Assembly: GCF_009496005.1 (NCBI RefSeq) | Contig: NZ_WIBF01000011.1 | Span: 62,001-126,000 of the forward strand | Length of the DNA: 64,000 nucleotides | Reading direction: 5' to 3' | DNA from: Tritonibacter litoralis | Lineage (GTDB): Bacteria; Pseudomonadota; Alphaproteobacteria; Rhodobacterales; Rhodobacteraceae | Part shown: positions 17,818 through 27,348 of the stretch, in pieces | How positions within the stretch are numbered: position 1 is the stretch's first letter | Layout of the letters: the number at the start of each line of letters is the position of its first letter | Notes under the pieces: model-generated | What the model was told of the DNA's origin: nothing | The model's database searches: none | The model's input: the letters and a program-made list of their open reading frames with translations, nothing else | Program-made: the position numbers and the translations under genes

Positions 17818-19257
17818 TCATTTCCCAGCCTCCATTGTCTCCCACAAGGGGTGGCACATCTGGCCAAGGCGTTCTTCAATTGCCTGTGCGGCGGCCACGG
17901 CCAGATCCTCGCGCCAACGTTGCGCGATAATCTGCACATTGATCGGTTGTGGCCCTTTTTCGGTCTGCGCCAGACGGGCCGGTACACAGGCCGCCGGCAA
18001 GCCCAGAAAATTCACCGCATAAGAATAGATCGCTTCGCCCAGCACCTCTTGCACGCCCGCGCGCCCGTTGGTGTCACGGTCGGGCGCAAAGAAGGGTTTG
18101 AACATAAAGGGCGTCAGAACCAGCGGGTAACGCGCCAAAAAGACGTTCCATTCCCGCATGAACCGGCTGCGTTCGGCCATCGCCCGTAACAGATCCGAAT
18201 TGCACAGGGGGGGGAACTCCTGGAAATAGGTGTCAAAGATCTGGCGGATGGTGTCCGAGCCCATATCCTTGATATCGCGTCCCATCAGGGTTTTGACCTC
18301 TCCCATCAAGGCGCGGTAACCAATGCGGCCCGCTTCAAAAATGCTGGGGGTCTCTACCTCTTCGACACGGTATCCCGCATCTCGCAGCGCATCAAGGGCC
18401 GCGTCCAATGCGGCATCCACATCGCGGTGCAGGTCATACCCATAGGTCTCGCGGCTGAAGGCGACACGGATCGGCCCTTCAAGCGGCGGACCTTGCCAGG
18501 GCAGGGGGCTGTGCAGCGGGTCCCGCATATCGCCCGCGATCATGGCAGGCATGGCCAGGTCCAGATCCCGTGCCGATCGTGTCAGCAGACCCTGAACGGA
18601 CATGCTCTGCGCCAAAAGCCCGCGCTCGGCAGATTGGCTGGGATTCCAGGCGGGCACGCGACCCAATCCCGGCTTCAATGACACGGCCCCTGTCGCAGCC
18701 GCGGGAAACCGCAATGAGCCGCCAATGTCATTGCCATGGGCCAATGCGCCGATCCCGGCCATCACAGCCGCACCGGCACCGCCTGACGATCCCCCGGCCG
18801 AGATATGTTTTCCCCAAGGGTTATGGGTGCGCCCATAAAGCGGGTTGTCCGTGTCGGCGCGAAAGGAAAACTCGGATGTGTTGCTGCGCCCGATGATAAC
18901 CGCCCCGGCCTTGCGTAGGTTTGCAACCACCGGCGCGTCCTCGGGGGCGATGACATTTTTCAACGCCACAACCCCGTTGGTGGTGGCGCATCCGGCCTGA
19001 TCCACGTTCACCTTGATGGTCACAGGGACGCCATGCAGGGGACCACAAGGTGCCCCATTGGCACGGGCCTGATCCAACGCCTCGGCCGTGTTTAAAGCCG
19101 TTTCCGCCAAGGTTTCAACAACGGCATTCAGCTGCGGATTAACCGCTTCCAACCGGTTCAAAGCTGCGGTTGTGGCCTCTTTTGCAGACACTGCTCCTGT
19201 GCGGGTCAATGCCATTAACCCGCTGGCGTCCAAGCGCCAGATTTCTTGATTTTTCAT
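17818..19257 (-). CDS. Amidase (amidase-signature family)
   Basis: 479 residues from the ATG at 19257, with AGGAGAG eight bases upstream. Amidase-signature Ser-cisSer-Lys triad: Lys82 (TIKVN), the GGSSGG stretch at 155-160, and Ser181 in NDIGGSLRFPAA. It hydrolyses an amide bond; the substrate is not apparent. It is not part of a GatCAB locus, so a catabolic amidase acting on small amides is more likely than tRNA amidation. Cytoplasmic. It is convergent with the betaine transporter. Confidence 0.88.
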   Translation of the reverse strand: MKNQEIWRLDASGLMALTRTGAVSAKEATTAALNRLEAVNPQLNAVVETLAETALNTAEALDQARANGAPCGPLHGVPVTIKVNVDQAGCATTNGVVALKNVIAPEDAPVVANLRKAGAVIIGRSNTSEFSFRADTDNPLYGRTHNPWGKHISAGGSSGGAGAAVMAGIGALAHGNDIGGSLRFPAAATGAVSLKPGLGRVPAWNPSQSAERGLLAQSMSVQGLLTRSARDLDLAMPAMIAGDMRDPLHSPLPWQGPPLEGPIRVAFSRETYGYDLHRDVDAALDAALDALRDAGYRVEEVETPSIFEAGRIGYRALMGEVKTLMGRDIKDMGSDTIRQIFDTYFQEFPPLCNSDLLRAMAERSRFMREWNVFLARYPLVLTPFMFKPFFAPDRDTNGRAGVQEVLGEAIYSYAVNFLGLPAACVPARLAQTEKGPQPINVQIIAQRWREDLAVAAAQAIEERLGQMCHPLWETMEAGK

Positions 19258-19321
19258 GTGCAACTCTCCTGCTTTGGAGCCTAGGACGGATGCACAGAGT
19301 TGCAAGTAAAACGCGAATTAA

Positions 19322-19344
19322 CGCCCCGGCAGATTGCCGGGGCG
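19322..19344 (-). terminator. Hairpin terminator after prpE
   Basis: Perfect 10-bp arms CGCCCCGGCA / TGCCGGGGCG with a 3-base loop, 74 bases beyond the prpE stop on the minus strand. The tail GTTAATTCG is only weakly T-rich. Confidence 0.6.
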
Positions 19345-19363
19345 CGAGGAAAAGAGGCAGCGG

Positions 19364-19379
19364 TTAACAAGGGATTAAC
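19364..19379 (+). promoter_or_regulatory. CtrA-box-like sequence
   Basis: TTAA-CAAGGGA-TTAAC fits the full CtrA consensus TTAA-N7-TTAAC known in alphaproteobacteria. It lies upstream of the amidase, separated from it by the prpE terminator. A single match could be chance. Confidence 0.3.
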
Positions 19380-19417
19380 AGCTGACCACCCGTCGCCGGT
19401 AAGGCCAGATGAAACCG

Positions 19418-21310
19418 TTAAGCTTGCGCATATCCGATGGTCTGCAGCGCTGATTTGATCTCATCAAGAATCGTTGGATCGTCAATCGTCGCAGGCATCT
19501 TGTATTCTGTCCCATCTGCAATATTGACCATGGTCCCCCGCAGAATCTTGCCCGAGCGCGTCTTGGGCAGGCGATCAACCACCACAGCCAGTTTGAAGGC
19601 CGCAACAGGTCCGATTTTTTCACGCACCAGTTTGACAACCTCTTTCACCACATCCCCGTGATCCTTGTCACAGCCAGCATTGAGACACAGGAAGCCCACG
19701 GGCATCTGGCCTTTCAGTGCGTCCGTCACGCCAATTACCGCGCATTCGGCCACATCGGGATGCGCCGCCAGAACCTCTTCCATGCCGCCGGTCGACAGGC
19801 GGTGGCCTGCGACGTTGATCACATCATCCGTGCGGGCCATGATTGAGATATAACCATCTTCATCAATGATCCCTGCATCTCCGGTTTCATAATAGCCGGG
19901 GAAGTTGGTCAGATAGCTTTTCTGAAACCGGTCTTCTGCATTCCAGAGGGTTGGAAGCGTGCCGGGAGGAAGCGGCAGCTTGATTGCGATTGCACCCAGG
20001 GTCCCGGCGGGAACCGGGTGGCCGGCCTCATCCAGGATTTCGACCTGATAACCGGGCATGGGCACGGCTGGGGAGCCGAGCTTGGTGGGGAGCTCTTCAA
20101 TGCCGATGGGATTTGCGGCAATGGCCCAACCGGTTTCGGTCTGCCACCAATGGTCCACAATCGGGACCCCGAGATGCTGTTGCGCCCAAGTAATAGTATC
20201 GGGGTCGGCGCGTTCCCCTGCCAAATAAACCTGTTTCAGTGAGGAGAGGTCGTATTTGGTAATGAATTCGCCCTTGGGATCTTCGCGTTTGACTGCGCGA
20301 AATGCTGTAGGGGCGGTAAAGAAACTTGTGACCTTATGTTCCTGTATTACCCGCCAGAAGGTGCCCGCGTCTGGGGTGCCAACGGGCTTGCCTTCAAACA
20401 CAATGGTGGTGTTGCCGTGGATCAGAGGCCCGTAACAGATATAAGAGTGGCCAACGACCCAGCCCACGTCGGATGCCGCCCAGAACACATCGCCCGGCGC
20501 CACATTATAGATGTTCTTCATCGTCCAATTCAGCGCGACCAACTGGCCTGCGGTGTGGCGGATCACCCCTTTGGGCGCGCCTGTGGTGCCGGAGGTATAA
20601 AGGATATAGGCCGGGTGGTTGCCTTCAACCGGAACGCAATCCGCAGGCTCCACACCATATTGGAAGCCGTGCCAATTGTAATCGCGCCCTTCGACCAGCT
20701 GCGCGACTTCTTGTTCGCGTTGGAAGATGACACAGAAATCAGGCTTGTGGGAGGAGAGGTCAATCGCTGCATCCAGCAGCGGTTTATAATGTACCACACG
20801 GCCCGGTTCCATTCCGCAAGAGGCGGCGATGATCGCCTTGGGCTTGGCGTCATCAATGCGAACGGCCAGCTCATTGGCGGCAAATCCGCCAAAGACAACG
20901 GAGTGAATGGCGCCCAGACGCGCGCAGGCCAGCATCGCCTCCAAGGCCTCGGGGATCATCGGCATATAGATAATGACGCGGTCGCCCTTTTCGACCCCTT
21001 TGGCCCGCAGCGCGCCAGCCAATGTGGCGACACGGTTGCGCAGCTCCACATAAGAGATCTCACGCTTGGTGTGGGTTATCGGACTGTCATAGATGATCGC
21101 GGTTTGCTCACCCCGCCCGGCCTCGACATGGCGATCAACGGCGTTCCAGCACGTGTTGACCTTGGCGTCGGCAAACCATTCATAAAGCCCATCGCCCTTG
21201 TCGGTCAGCGCTTTCTGGGGCGCTTCAACCCAATCGATGGCCTGTGCCGCCTCCATCCAAAACGCCTCTGGATCGGCCTGCCATGTAGAATAAATGTCGC
21301 GATAACCCAT
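19418..21310 (-). CDS. prpE: Propionyl-CoA synthetase (acyl-CoA ligase)
   Basis: 630 residues from the ATG at 21310 (GGGAGGACGAAGACA upstream). ANL-superfamily ligase: P-loop YTSGTTGAPKG, core WWQTETGW, YETGDAG and catalytic-lysine tail PKTRSGKILRG. The N-terminal block with LNTCWNAVDRHV-like wording (here VNTCWNAVDRHV) suits PrpE/ACSS3 better than Acs. It activates propionate (and acetate) to the CoA thioester in the cytoplasm, feeding propionyl-CoA carboxylation. Upstream lie two perfect TTTGCAAA boxes of the kind bound by short-chain acyl-CoA regulators. Confidence 0.92.
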   Translation of the reverse strand: MGYRDIYSTWQADPEAFWMEAAQAIDWVEAPQKALTDKGDGLYEWFADAKVNTCWNAVDRHVEAGRGEQTAIIYDSPITHTKREISYVELRNRVATLAGALRAKGVEKGDRVIIYMPMIPEALEAMLACARLGAIHSVVFGGFAANELAVRIDDAKPKAIIAASCGMEPGRVVHYKPLLDAAIDLSSHKPDFCVIFQREQEVAQLVEGRDYNWHGFQYGVEPADCVPVEGNHPAYILYTSGTTGAPKGVIRHTAGQLVALNWTMKNIYNVAPGDVFWAASDVGWVVGHSYICYGPLIHGNTTIVFEGKPVGTPDAGTFWRVIQEHKVTSFFTAPTAFRAVKREDPKGEFITKYDLSSLKQVYLAGERADPDTITWAQQHLGVPIVDHWWQTETGWAIAANPIGIEELPTKLGSPAVPMPGYQVEILDEAGHPVPAGTLGAIAIKLPLPPGTLPTLWNAEDRFQKSYLTNFPGYYETGDAGIIDEDGYISIMARTDDVINVAGHRLSTGGMEEVLAAHPDVAECAVIGVTDALKGQMPVGFLCLNAGCDKDHGDVVKEVVKLVREKIGPVAAFKLAVVVDRLPKTRSGKILRGTMVNIADGTEYKMPATIDDPTILDEIKSALQTIGYAQA

Positions 21311-21387
21311 TGTCTTCGTCCTCCCTACATCATGGGTAGGCGACGGGTTTGCAAACAATCAAGGAAACTGAGGGGTTATCCGTAAGT

Positions 21388-21520
21388 TTTGTAAAGGAAT
21401 TCACCAATAAACTGGCCATATGAGGCGAGTATTTTCAGACTTTACAAGGTGATCACGCGAAACTTTGCAAAGTTAACAGGGCTGCAAATTCTTTCGCTAA
21501 CTGGTGTGCTGCTTTGCAAA
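21388..21520 (-). promoter_or_regulatory. Cluster of TTTGCAAA boxes upstream of prpE
   Basis: Perfect TTTGCAAA at 21464-21471 (inside the 14-bp palindrome AACTTTGCAAAGTT, 21461-21474) and at 21513-21520. Near matches are TTTGTAAA (21388-21395) and TTTACAAG (21441-21448). From memory, PccR of Rhodobacter sphaeroides, an ScfR-family regulator of propionyl-CoA assimilation, binds TTTGCAAA-N4-TTTGCAAA. The exact N4 tandem is not present here, so this is a site cluster, not a full match. Confidence 0.5.
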
Positions 21521-21534
21521 GCCCACAGCCGAAT

Positions 21535-21571
21535 AAAAAATGCCCTGCAGATCCAAAGGAACTGCAGGGCA
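21535..21571 (-). terminator. Rho-independent terminator of maeB
   Basis: Perfect 10-bp arms TGCCCTGCAG / CTGCAGGGCA with an 11-base loop, followed on the minus strand by TTTTTT. It lies 10 bases after the malic enzyme stop. Confidence 0.92.
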
Positions 21572-21580
21572 TGGGATGTT

Positions 21581-23851
21581 TTAGCCGTAATGGGCGACAG
21601 GCGTGCCAGCAATTGCGGCCATATTCAGCAGCCCACGTGCGGTCACCGAAGGCGTCACGATATGCGCGCGGTTGCCCATGCCCATCAGGATGGGTCCCAC
21701 TGCCAGACCGTTGCCCTTGGCCTTGAGGATATTGCGCACACCCGACGCCGCATCCGCATGACCAAACAACAAAACATTGGCCGCACCCGTCAGACGGTTG
21801 CCCGGCAGCAAGCGCTCTCGCAGCTCTGCGTCTAGGGCGGCGTCGACGTTCATTTCGCCCTCATATTGGAAGTCGGTCTCCATACCATCCAGCATCTCGA
21901 TCGCTTCGCGCAGACGTTTACCAGAGCCTTCGGCCTGATTGCCAAACTGCGATTGCGAACAGAAGGCGATTTTGGGCTCGACGCCAAATCGGCGGGCATG
22001 GCGGGCCGCACCTTTGGCGACGCGGGCCAGTTGTTCGGGGGTGGGCAGGGACCAGACATGGGTATCTGCCAGGAACAGCGGCCCATCTTCCAGGATCATC
22101 AGTGACAGTGCGCCATCGGGTTGGTAGGTCTCATTGCCCAGAACCTGGGTGACATAGTTCAGATGCCAGCGGAATTCGCCAAAGGTGCCGCAGACCAAAC
22201 TGTCTGCATCACCGCGATGCACCATAACCGCGCCAATTGCGGTGGTATTGGTGCGCATGATGGCGCGGGCCAGATCGGGGGTCACGCCTTTGCGTGCCAT
22301 CAACTCGTGATAGGTGCCCCAATAGTCACGATACCGCGCATCTTTTTCCGGGTTCACCAGCTCAAAGTCCCGATCCGGGCGGATCGACAGGCCCAACCGC
22401 TCACATCGATGGTTGATCACTTCGGGGCGGCCAATCAGGATCGGACGCTCGGGCGTCTCTTCCAGGATGGCCTGGGCTGCGCGTAAAACGCGTTCATCTT
22501 CACCCTCAGCAAAGACGATGCGGCGCGCTGCGGTGGAGGCGGCCTGAAACACCGGGCGCATCAGCATGGCAGATTTGAAAACGCCCGCGTTCAACTGATC
22601 GCGATATCGGTCCAGATCCATGTCGCGGGTGGCGACACCTGTTTCCATCGCAGCTTTGGCAACGGCCTTGGCCACAACTTCGGACAGGCGTGGGTCAAAG
22701 GGTTTGGGGATCAGATAGTCTGCGCCAAAGGTCAGCTGTTCCCCTTTGTAGGCCGCGGCGGCCTCGGCGCTGGTGGTTGCACGGGCCAGTTCCGCGATGC
22801 CTTCCACACAGGCGACCTTCATCTCATCATTGATTTCCGTGGCCCCCACATCCAGCGCCCCTCGGAAGATGAAGGGGAAGCAGAGGACATTGTTCACTTG
22901 GTTCGGGAAGTCACTGCGCCCGGTGGCAATGATTGCATCCGGTTTGGCGGCGCGGGCCTCATCCGGCATAATCTCGGGCGTTGGGTTGGCCAGGGCAAAG
23001 ATGATCGGGCGTTCCCCCATCTTGGCCACCATTGCAGGCTTTAGAACGCCTGGACCAGACAGGCCAAGGAACAAATCCGCGTCTTCGATCACCTGATCCA
23101 GGGTGCGTAGGTCGCTGTTCTGGGCATACTCCGCCTTTTGCGGTGTCATATCCGCTGTGCGCCCGTCGTAGACCAGACCCTCGATATCGCACAGCCAGAC
23201 GTTCTCGCGCTTCACGCCCAGGGTCAGCAACATATTCAGGCAGGCAATCCCTGCGGCGCCGCCACCGGTGGAGACCACTTTGATGTCTTCGAACTTTTTG
23301 CCCGCAACGCGCAAGGCATTGGTGGCCGCAGCCCCTACCACAATGGCGGTGCCGTGCTGGTCATCGTGAAAAACCGGGATATTCATCCGCTCGCGGCAAA
23401 GCTTTTCGACAATAAAGCAATCGGGGGCTTTGATGTCTTCGAGGTTGATCGCACCAAAGGTTGGCTCCAGCGCGCAGACAATATCGGCAAGCTTTTCTGG
23501 ATCGCTTTCGTTTACTTCGATGTCAAAGCAGTCAATACCTGCAAATTTCTTGAACAGGACGGCTTTGCCTTCCATCACCGGTTTTGAAGCCAAAGCGCCG
23601 ATATTGCCCAGCCCCAGAACCGCGGATCCGTTGGACACCACGGCCACCAGATTGCCGCGTGCGGTGTAGCGTGCGGCAGTTGCGGCATCTTTGCTGATCT
23701 CCACACAGGCCTCTGCAACGCCAGGTGAATAGGCACGCGCCAGGTCGCGCCCGTTTTCCATCGGCTTGGTGGCCCGGATCTCAAGTTTGCCGGGGCGTGG
23801 GTATTCATGATAGTTCAGCGCGTCTTCGCGCAGAGACTTTTTGTCAGACAT
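21581..23851 (-). CDS. maeB: NADP-dependent malic enzyme with phosphotransacetylase-like domain
   Basis: 756 residues, the length of MaeB. Residues 1-430 form malic enzyme ([32 protein letters not shown], Rossmann motif [10 protein letters not shown]). Residues 440-756 are a PTA-like domain that usually acts as an acetyl-CoA sensor rather than an enzyme. It decarboxylates malate to pyruvate with NADP+, giving NADPH and linking the TCA cycle to gluconeogenesis, which matters when growing on acyl-CoA substrates such as those of prpE. The start is supported by GGGAGAGCTCCT. Confidence 0.96.
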   Translation of the reverse strand: MSDKKSLREDALNYHEYPRPGKLEIRATKPMENGRDLARAYSPGVAEACVEISKDAATAARYTARGNLVAVVSNGSAVLGLGNIGALASKPVMEGKAVLFKKFAGIDCFDIEVNESDPEKLADIVCALEPTFGAINLEDIKAPDCFIVEKLCRERMNIPVFHDDQHGTAIVVGAAATNALRVAGKKFEDIKVVSTGGGAAGIACLNMLLTLGVKRENVWLCDIEGLVYDGRTADMTPQKAEYAQNSDLRTLDQVIEDADLFLGLSGPGVLKPAMVAKMGERPIIFALANPTPEIMPDEARAAKPDAIIATGRSDFPNQVNNVLCFPFIFRGALDVGATEINDEMKVACVEGIAELARATTSAEAAAAYKGEQLTFGADYLIPKPFDPRLSEVVAKAVAKAAMETGVATRDMDLDRYRDQLNAGVFKSAMLMRPVFQAASTAARRIVFAEGEDERVLRAAQAILEETPERPILIGRPEVINHRCERLGLSIRPDRDFELVNPEKDARYRDYWGTYHELMARKGVTPDLARAIMRTNTTAIGAVMVHRGDADSLVCGTFGEFRWHLNYVTQVLGNETYQPDGALSLMILEDGPLFLADTHVWSLPTPEQLARVAKGAARHARRFGVEPKIAFCSQSQFGNQAEGSGKRLREAIEMLDGMETDFQYEGEMNVDAALDAELRERLLPGNRLTGAANVLLFGHADAASGVRNILKAKGNGLAVGPILMGMGNRAHIVTPSVTARGLLNMAAIAGTPVAHYG

Positions 23852-24029
23852 AGGAGCTCTCCCAAACTTAGTTTAGCATTAAACTATTGCTCCACGCCTG
23901 GGAACCTGTTTCCGGGACATCGGCGGCGTTTTGCGCTTCTTTTTACGCGATTTCCTATGAGTTATAGGGGGATTCCCAGTTCTCCAAACGCGGAACCTTA
24001 CGTTTTGCGCGGTGAAAATGAGGGGAGCG

Positions 24030-24168
24030 CTCCCGCGCCCGCAGGACACGACGGGCTTTGGCCACGTGCCCTTGGCGGCCTTGGGCCAGGCATCGCGCAG
24101 CGCGCGATGCCTGGCCCAACGGGAGGAGATCTTTTGCAAAAAGATCGACGACGGGCGGGAGTGCTTTG
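24030..24168 (-). repeat. Intergenic palindromic repeat, copy 3 with partial copy 4
   Basis: On the minus strand: CAAAGCACTCCCGCCC (24153-24168), small hairpin GATCTTTT-3 bases-AAAAGATC (24128-24146), then the perfect 18-bp inverted repeat at 24081-24119 beginning TTGGGCCAGGCATCGC. The opposite end carries CTCCCGCGCCC on the plus strand (24030-24040), so this island too is bounded by inverted ends. The order matches copies 1 and 2 near 11 kb. Confidence 0.7.
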
Positions 24169-24240
24169 TGCTGTGGACCCTCAAGGTAACGTCCGTTGGC
24201 TGCATTGGTGGGCTTGGTGCTTCCGCTTGCGGTAACAAGG

Positions 24241-24254
24241 GTTTGCAGGCAAAC
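24241..24254. promoter_or_regulatory. Dyad upstream of cdd-deoA-deoB
   Basis: GTTTGC-AG-GCAAAC, a perfect inverted repeat 72 bases before the cdd start. It could be an operator for a nucleoside-responsive repressor. The regulator is unknown. Confidence 0.35.
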
Positions 24255-24325
24255 TGCAGCACTGACTCTCAAAAGAAAAAACACTGCCGTGCTCGCCAGT
24301 CCGGTTGTCCGTCTCGGGGATAAAA

Positions 24326-24736
24326 ATGACCGATCAAGATCCAAACACACTGAAATCCGCAGCCACCCAAGTGCGTGAGAACGCCTATGCGCCCTATTCC
24401 AATTTTAAAGTGGGCGCAGCGGTACGCTCGGCATCTGGGGCGGTCTATACCGGCTGCAATGTGGAAAATGCGGCCTATCCCGAGGGCACCTGCGCCGAAG
24501 CGGGTGCCATTGCGGCCATGGTGGCAGCGGGTGAAACCGAGCTGGTCGAAGCCTTTGTGATCGCCGATTGCCCGTCGCCTGTGCCGCCATGTGGGGGCTG
24601 TCGTCAAAAACTGGCGGAGTTTGCCAAGGGGGATGCCAAAGTTACCTTGGCCACTGTGGAGGGCGCCACAATGGAGACAACCGTCGGGGATTTGTTGCCC
24701 GGCTCTTTTGGCGCCGATTTCCTCGATACAGAATAA
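24326..24736 (+). CDS. cdd: Cytidine deaminase
   Basis: 136 residues from the ATG at 24326 (GGGGATAAAA upstream; an earlier in-frame start lacks a ribosome site). Zinc enzyme: Cys56-Ala-Glu58 (TCAEAG) and Cys89/Cys92 in PCGGCRQ. The substrate pocket FKVGAA and NVENAAYP is typical of the small homotetrameric type. It converts cytidine/deoxycytidine to uridine/deoxyuridine. It is the first gene of a nucleoside salvage operon with deoA (12 bases on) and deoB. Confidence 0.97.
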   Translation: MTDQDPNTLKSAATQVRENAYAPYSNFKVGAAVRSASGAVYTGCNVENAAYPEGTCAEAGAIAAMVAAGETELVEAFVIADCPSPVPPCGGCRQKLAEFAKGDAKVTLATVEGATMETTVGDLLPGSFGADFLDTE

Positions 24737-24748
24737 GGCGAACCTCGG

Positions 24749-26050
24749 ATGGAAGCGCGGGCGATCATTGCTGCTTTGCGGCAGGGCCAACAGTTGGATG
24801 CGGCAAGCCTGCGGTGGTTTTCGCAAGGGCTCGCCGACCACACGGTAACTGATGCGCAGGCTGGCGCTTTTGCCATGGCAGTCTGTTGGCGGGGCTTGGA
24901 CACCCAGGCGCGCAAGGATCTGACCTTGGCCATGCGTGACACCGGCGATGTTCTGGCCTGGGATCTGGATGGGCCTGTGTTGGACAAACATTCAACCGGG
25001 GGCGTCGGTGATTGCGTGTCGCTTGTGCTGGCACCGGCTTTGGCCGCTTTGGGCGCTTATGTGCCCATGATCTCGGGGCGGGGGCTGGGCCACACCGGTG
25101 GCACGCTGGACAAGCTGGAGGCGGTGCCCGGTTTAAGCACTCAGGTGGATGAGGCGACATTGCGCGACCTGCTGCGCACATCAGGCTGTGCCATTGTTGG
25201 GGCATCTGGTCGGATCGCGCCCGCGGATAAACGGCTTTATGCCATTCGCGATGTGACCGCCACGGTCGAGAGCCTCGATCTGATCACAGCCTCGATCCTG
25301 TCGAAAAAACTGGCCGCCAGCCCGGATGCGTTGATCCTGGATGTTAAACTGGGCTCTGGTGCCTTTATGAAGTCCCAGGCCGAGGCGCAGGCGCTGGCGC
25401 GGTCGCTGACGGAAACCGCACAAGCCGCGGGCTGTGCCTGTTCTGCGATGATCACCGATATGAACCAGCCGCTGGCGCCCAATTTGGGCAACGCATTGGA
25501 AATGCGATCAGCGATGGCGGTGCTGTCGGGGCAGGGGGGCGCATTGCTGGAGTGTGCAGCGCTTTTGGGCGGGCGTTTGCTGGTGGATTGCCGTTTGGCC
25601 GAGGACGAAGAAGCCGGACAAGAGAAGATCCGCCAAGTGATCGCAGATGGCACCGCGATGGAGCGGTTCTGCAGGATGCTGACCCAAATGGGAGCGCCTG
25701 TGGGGTTTGAAAAAACCTGGCAAGATATTTTGCCGCGCGCGCCCATCACCCGTCCGGTTCCTGCACCTGACGACGGATATGTCACCGCGATTGAGGGCGA
25801 GGTTCTGGGCCATTCCGTTGTGCGCCTTGGCGGCGGGCGGTTGGTCGAAAGCGATACGATCGATCCCTCCGTTGGCCTTGCAGACATGTGCCGTTTGGGA
25901 CAGCGCGTTTCGGCAGGGGACCCCTTGTGTGTGGTGCATGCCAGTGATGAGGCGGCAGCCGAGCAGGCGGTGCAGACGGTGTTGTCGGCGATCACCCTTG
26001 GCGAGGATGCGCCAGAGCTGCCGCCGCTGTTGCATGAAAGGATCGGCTGA
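24749..26050 (+). CDS. deoA: Thymidine phosphorylase
   Basis: 433 residues. Signature KHSTGGVGD near 80 and GRGLGHTGGTLDKLEA near 107-122 are diagnostic of the thymidine/pyrimidine-nucleoside phosphorylase family, followed by SILSKKLA and VKLGSGAFM. It phosphorolyses thymidine and deoxyuridine to the base plus deoxyribose-1-phosphate, which DeoB then isomerises. The stop overlaps the deoB start (ATGA-type), so the two are translationally coupled. Confidence 0.96.
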   Translation: MEARAIIAALRQGQQLDAASLRWFSQGLADHTVTDAQAGAFAMAVCWRGLDTQARKDLTLAMRDTGDVLAWDLDGPVLDKHSTGGVGDCVSLVLAPALAALGAYVPMISGRGLGHTGGTLDKLEAVPGLSTQVDEATLRDLLRTSGCAIVGASGRIAPADKRLYAIRDVTATVESLDLITASILSKKLAASPDALILDVKLGSGAFMKSQAEAQALARSLTETAQAAGCACSAMITDMNQPLAPNLGNALEMRSAMAVLSGQGGALLECAALLGGRLLVDCRLAEDEEAGQEKIRQVIADGTAMERFCRMLTQMGAPVGFEKTWQDILPRAPITRPVPAPDDGYVTAIEGEVLGHSVVRLGGGRLVESDTIDPSVGLADMCRLGQRVSAGDPLCVVHASDEAAAEQAVQTVLSAITLGEDAPELPPLLHERIG

Positions 26051-27240
26051 TGGCGCGTGCCTTTCTGGTGGTGATGGATTCCGTTGGTGTGGGCCATGCG
26101 CCCGACGCAGGTTTGTTTTTCAACGGGAACTTGCCGGACCTTGGGGCCAATACCCTTGGCCATATTGCTGAGGCTTGCGCGCGTGGTCAGGCCAACACCG
26201 GCCGCGCGGGACCGTTGCGGATGCCACATCTGGATCAGCTTGGTCTGGGGGCAGCGATGCAGTCGCTGTCGGGGCGTTTGGTGCCGGGCTTGGGTGCAAA
26301 ACCCACCGGTTTGTGGGGCACAGCGGTTGAGGCCAGCCCTGGCAAGGATACCCCCACAGGGCATTGGGAATTGGCAGGGGTTCCGGTGCCGTGGACTTGG
26401 CATGTCTTCCCGCAGACAGCCCCGTGTTTTCCTGCGGAACTGATGCGGGAGGTTGCACATCTTGCGCAGGCATCGGGGACATTGGGCAATTGCCATGCCT
26501 CGGGCACCGCAATTATTGAACAATTGGGCCAAACGCATATCGAGACCGGGCAACCCATTTGCTACACCTCGGCCGACAGCGTGTTTCAGATCGCCGCGCA
26601 TGAGGTGCATTTTGGGCTGGACCGCCTGCTGACCCTTTGTGAGGCGATGGCGCCGCGTCTGCATGCCATGCGCGTGGGGCGGGTGATTGCGCGACCGTTT
26701 GTGGGCGATGTCACAGGCGGTTTTACACGCACGGCAAACCGGCGTGATTTTGCCGTGGCGCCGCCCAAACCAACCCTGTTGGAACAGGTGCAGGCGGCCG
26801 GCGGCACCGTTCACGGGATTGGCAAGATCGGCGATATCTTCAGCATGAAGGGGATCGACACACTCGACAAAGGGACCGATGCCCAGCTGATGGAACATCT
26901 GCTGCACCGCGCGCAAACGGCGCGGGACGGCAGTCTGACAGTGGCCAATTTCGTGGAGTTTGACAGTCTTTTTGGACACCGCAGGGATGTCTCGGGATAT
27001 GCTTGTGCCTTGGAATGGTTTGACCGCGAAATTGCACCGGTTCTGGCGGCGCTGCGTCCGGGGGACATGATGGTGTTCACCGCCGACCATGGCAATGATC
27101 CAACCTGGCCCGGCACCGATCACACGCGGGAACAGGTGCCTGTTTTGGTTGCGGGTGTTGGCGCTGGTTCTTTGGGGCAGATCCGCTTTGTCGATGTGGC
27201 GGGTCTTCTGGCCAAACACCTGGGTTTTGCGGCACAATAA
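26050..27240 (+). CDS. deoB: Phosphopentomutase
   Basis: 396 residues of the alkaline-phosphatase superfamily. N-terminal metal motif FLVVMDSVGVG, the PTGHWELAG stretch carrying the phosphorylated Thr, and the C-terminal metal set FTADHGNDPTWPGTDHTRE. It converts (deoxy)ribose-1-phosphate to (deoxy)ribose-5-phosphate, with Mn2+. It follows deoA by overlap and feeds nucleoside pentoses into central metabolism. Confidence 0.96.
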   Translation: MARAFLVVMDSVGVGHAPDAGLFFNGNLPDLGANTLGHIAEACARGQANTGRAGPLRMPHLDQLGLGAAMQSLSGRLVPGLGAKPTGLWGTAVEASPGKDTPTGHWELAGVPVPWTWHVFPQTAPCFPAELMREVAHLAQASGTLGNCHASGTAIIEQLGQTHIETGQPICYTSADSVFQIAAHEVHFGLDRLLTLCEAMAPRLHAMRVGRVIARPFVGDVTGGFTRTANRRDFAVAPPKPTLLEQVQAAGGTVHGIGKIGDIFSMKGIDTLDKGTDAQLMEHLLHRAQTARDGSLTVANFVEFDSLFGHRRDVSGYACALEWFDREIAPVLAALRPGDMMVFTADHGNDPTWPGTDHTREQVPVLVAGVGAGSLGQIRFVDVAGLLAKHLGFAAQ

Positions 27241-27295
27241 GTCCTAGGGCGGGGCCAAAACCTGCTTTGACCCGATGGTAAAATAACAGCTTGTC

Positions 27296-27313
27296 CCGCA
27301 GGGAGGCCTGCGG
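27296..27313 (+). other. Leader hairpin upstream of upp
   Basis: Perfect 7-bp arms CCGCAGG / CCTGCGG with loop GAGG, 35 bases before the upp start. It may be an upp leader structure or a deoB terminator without a clear T-run. Confidence 0.3.
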
Positions 27314-27348
27314 TTAGTAAGCCAAAACTTTAAGGGGAACAGAAAAAG

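Larger units (their letters stand above)
23852..24325. other. Intergenic region: maeB and cdd promoters plus repeat island
   Basis: About 470 bases between divergent maeB and cdd with no gene. The first 120 bases are AT-rich (maeB promoter). 24030-24168 hold a palindromic repeat island. 24241-24254 carries the dyad GTTTGC-AG-GCAAAC, a possible operator for the cdd-deo operon. Confidence 0.6.

Noticed and set aside
25237-27237. A 666-codon open frame on the minus strand
   Set aside because: It lies wholly opposite deoA and deoB, both clear genes; long antisense frames are common in GC-rich coding DNA.
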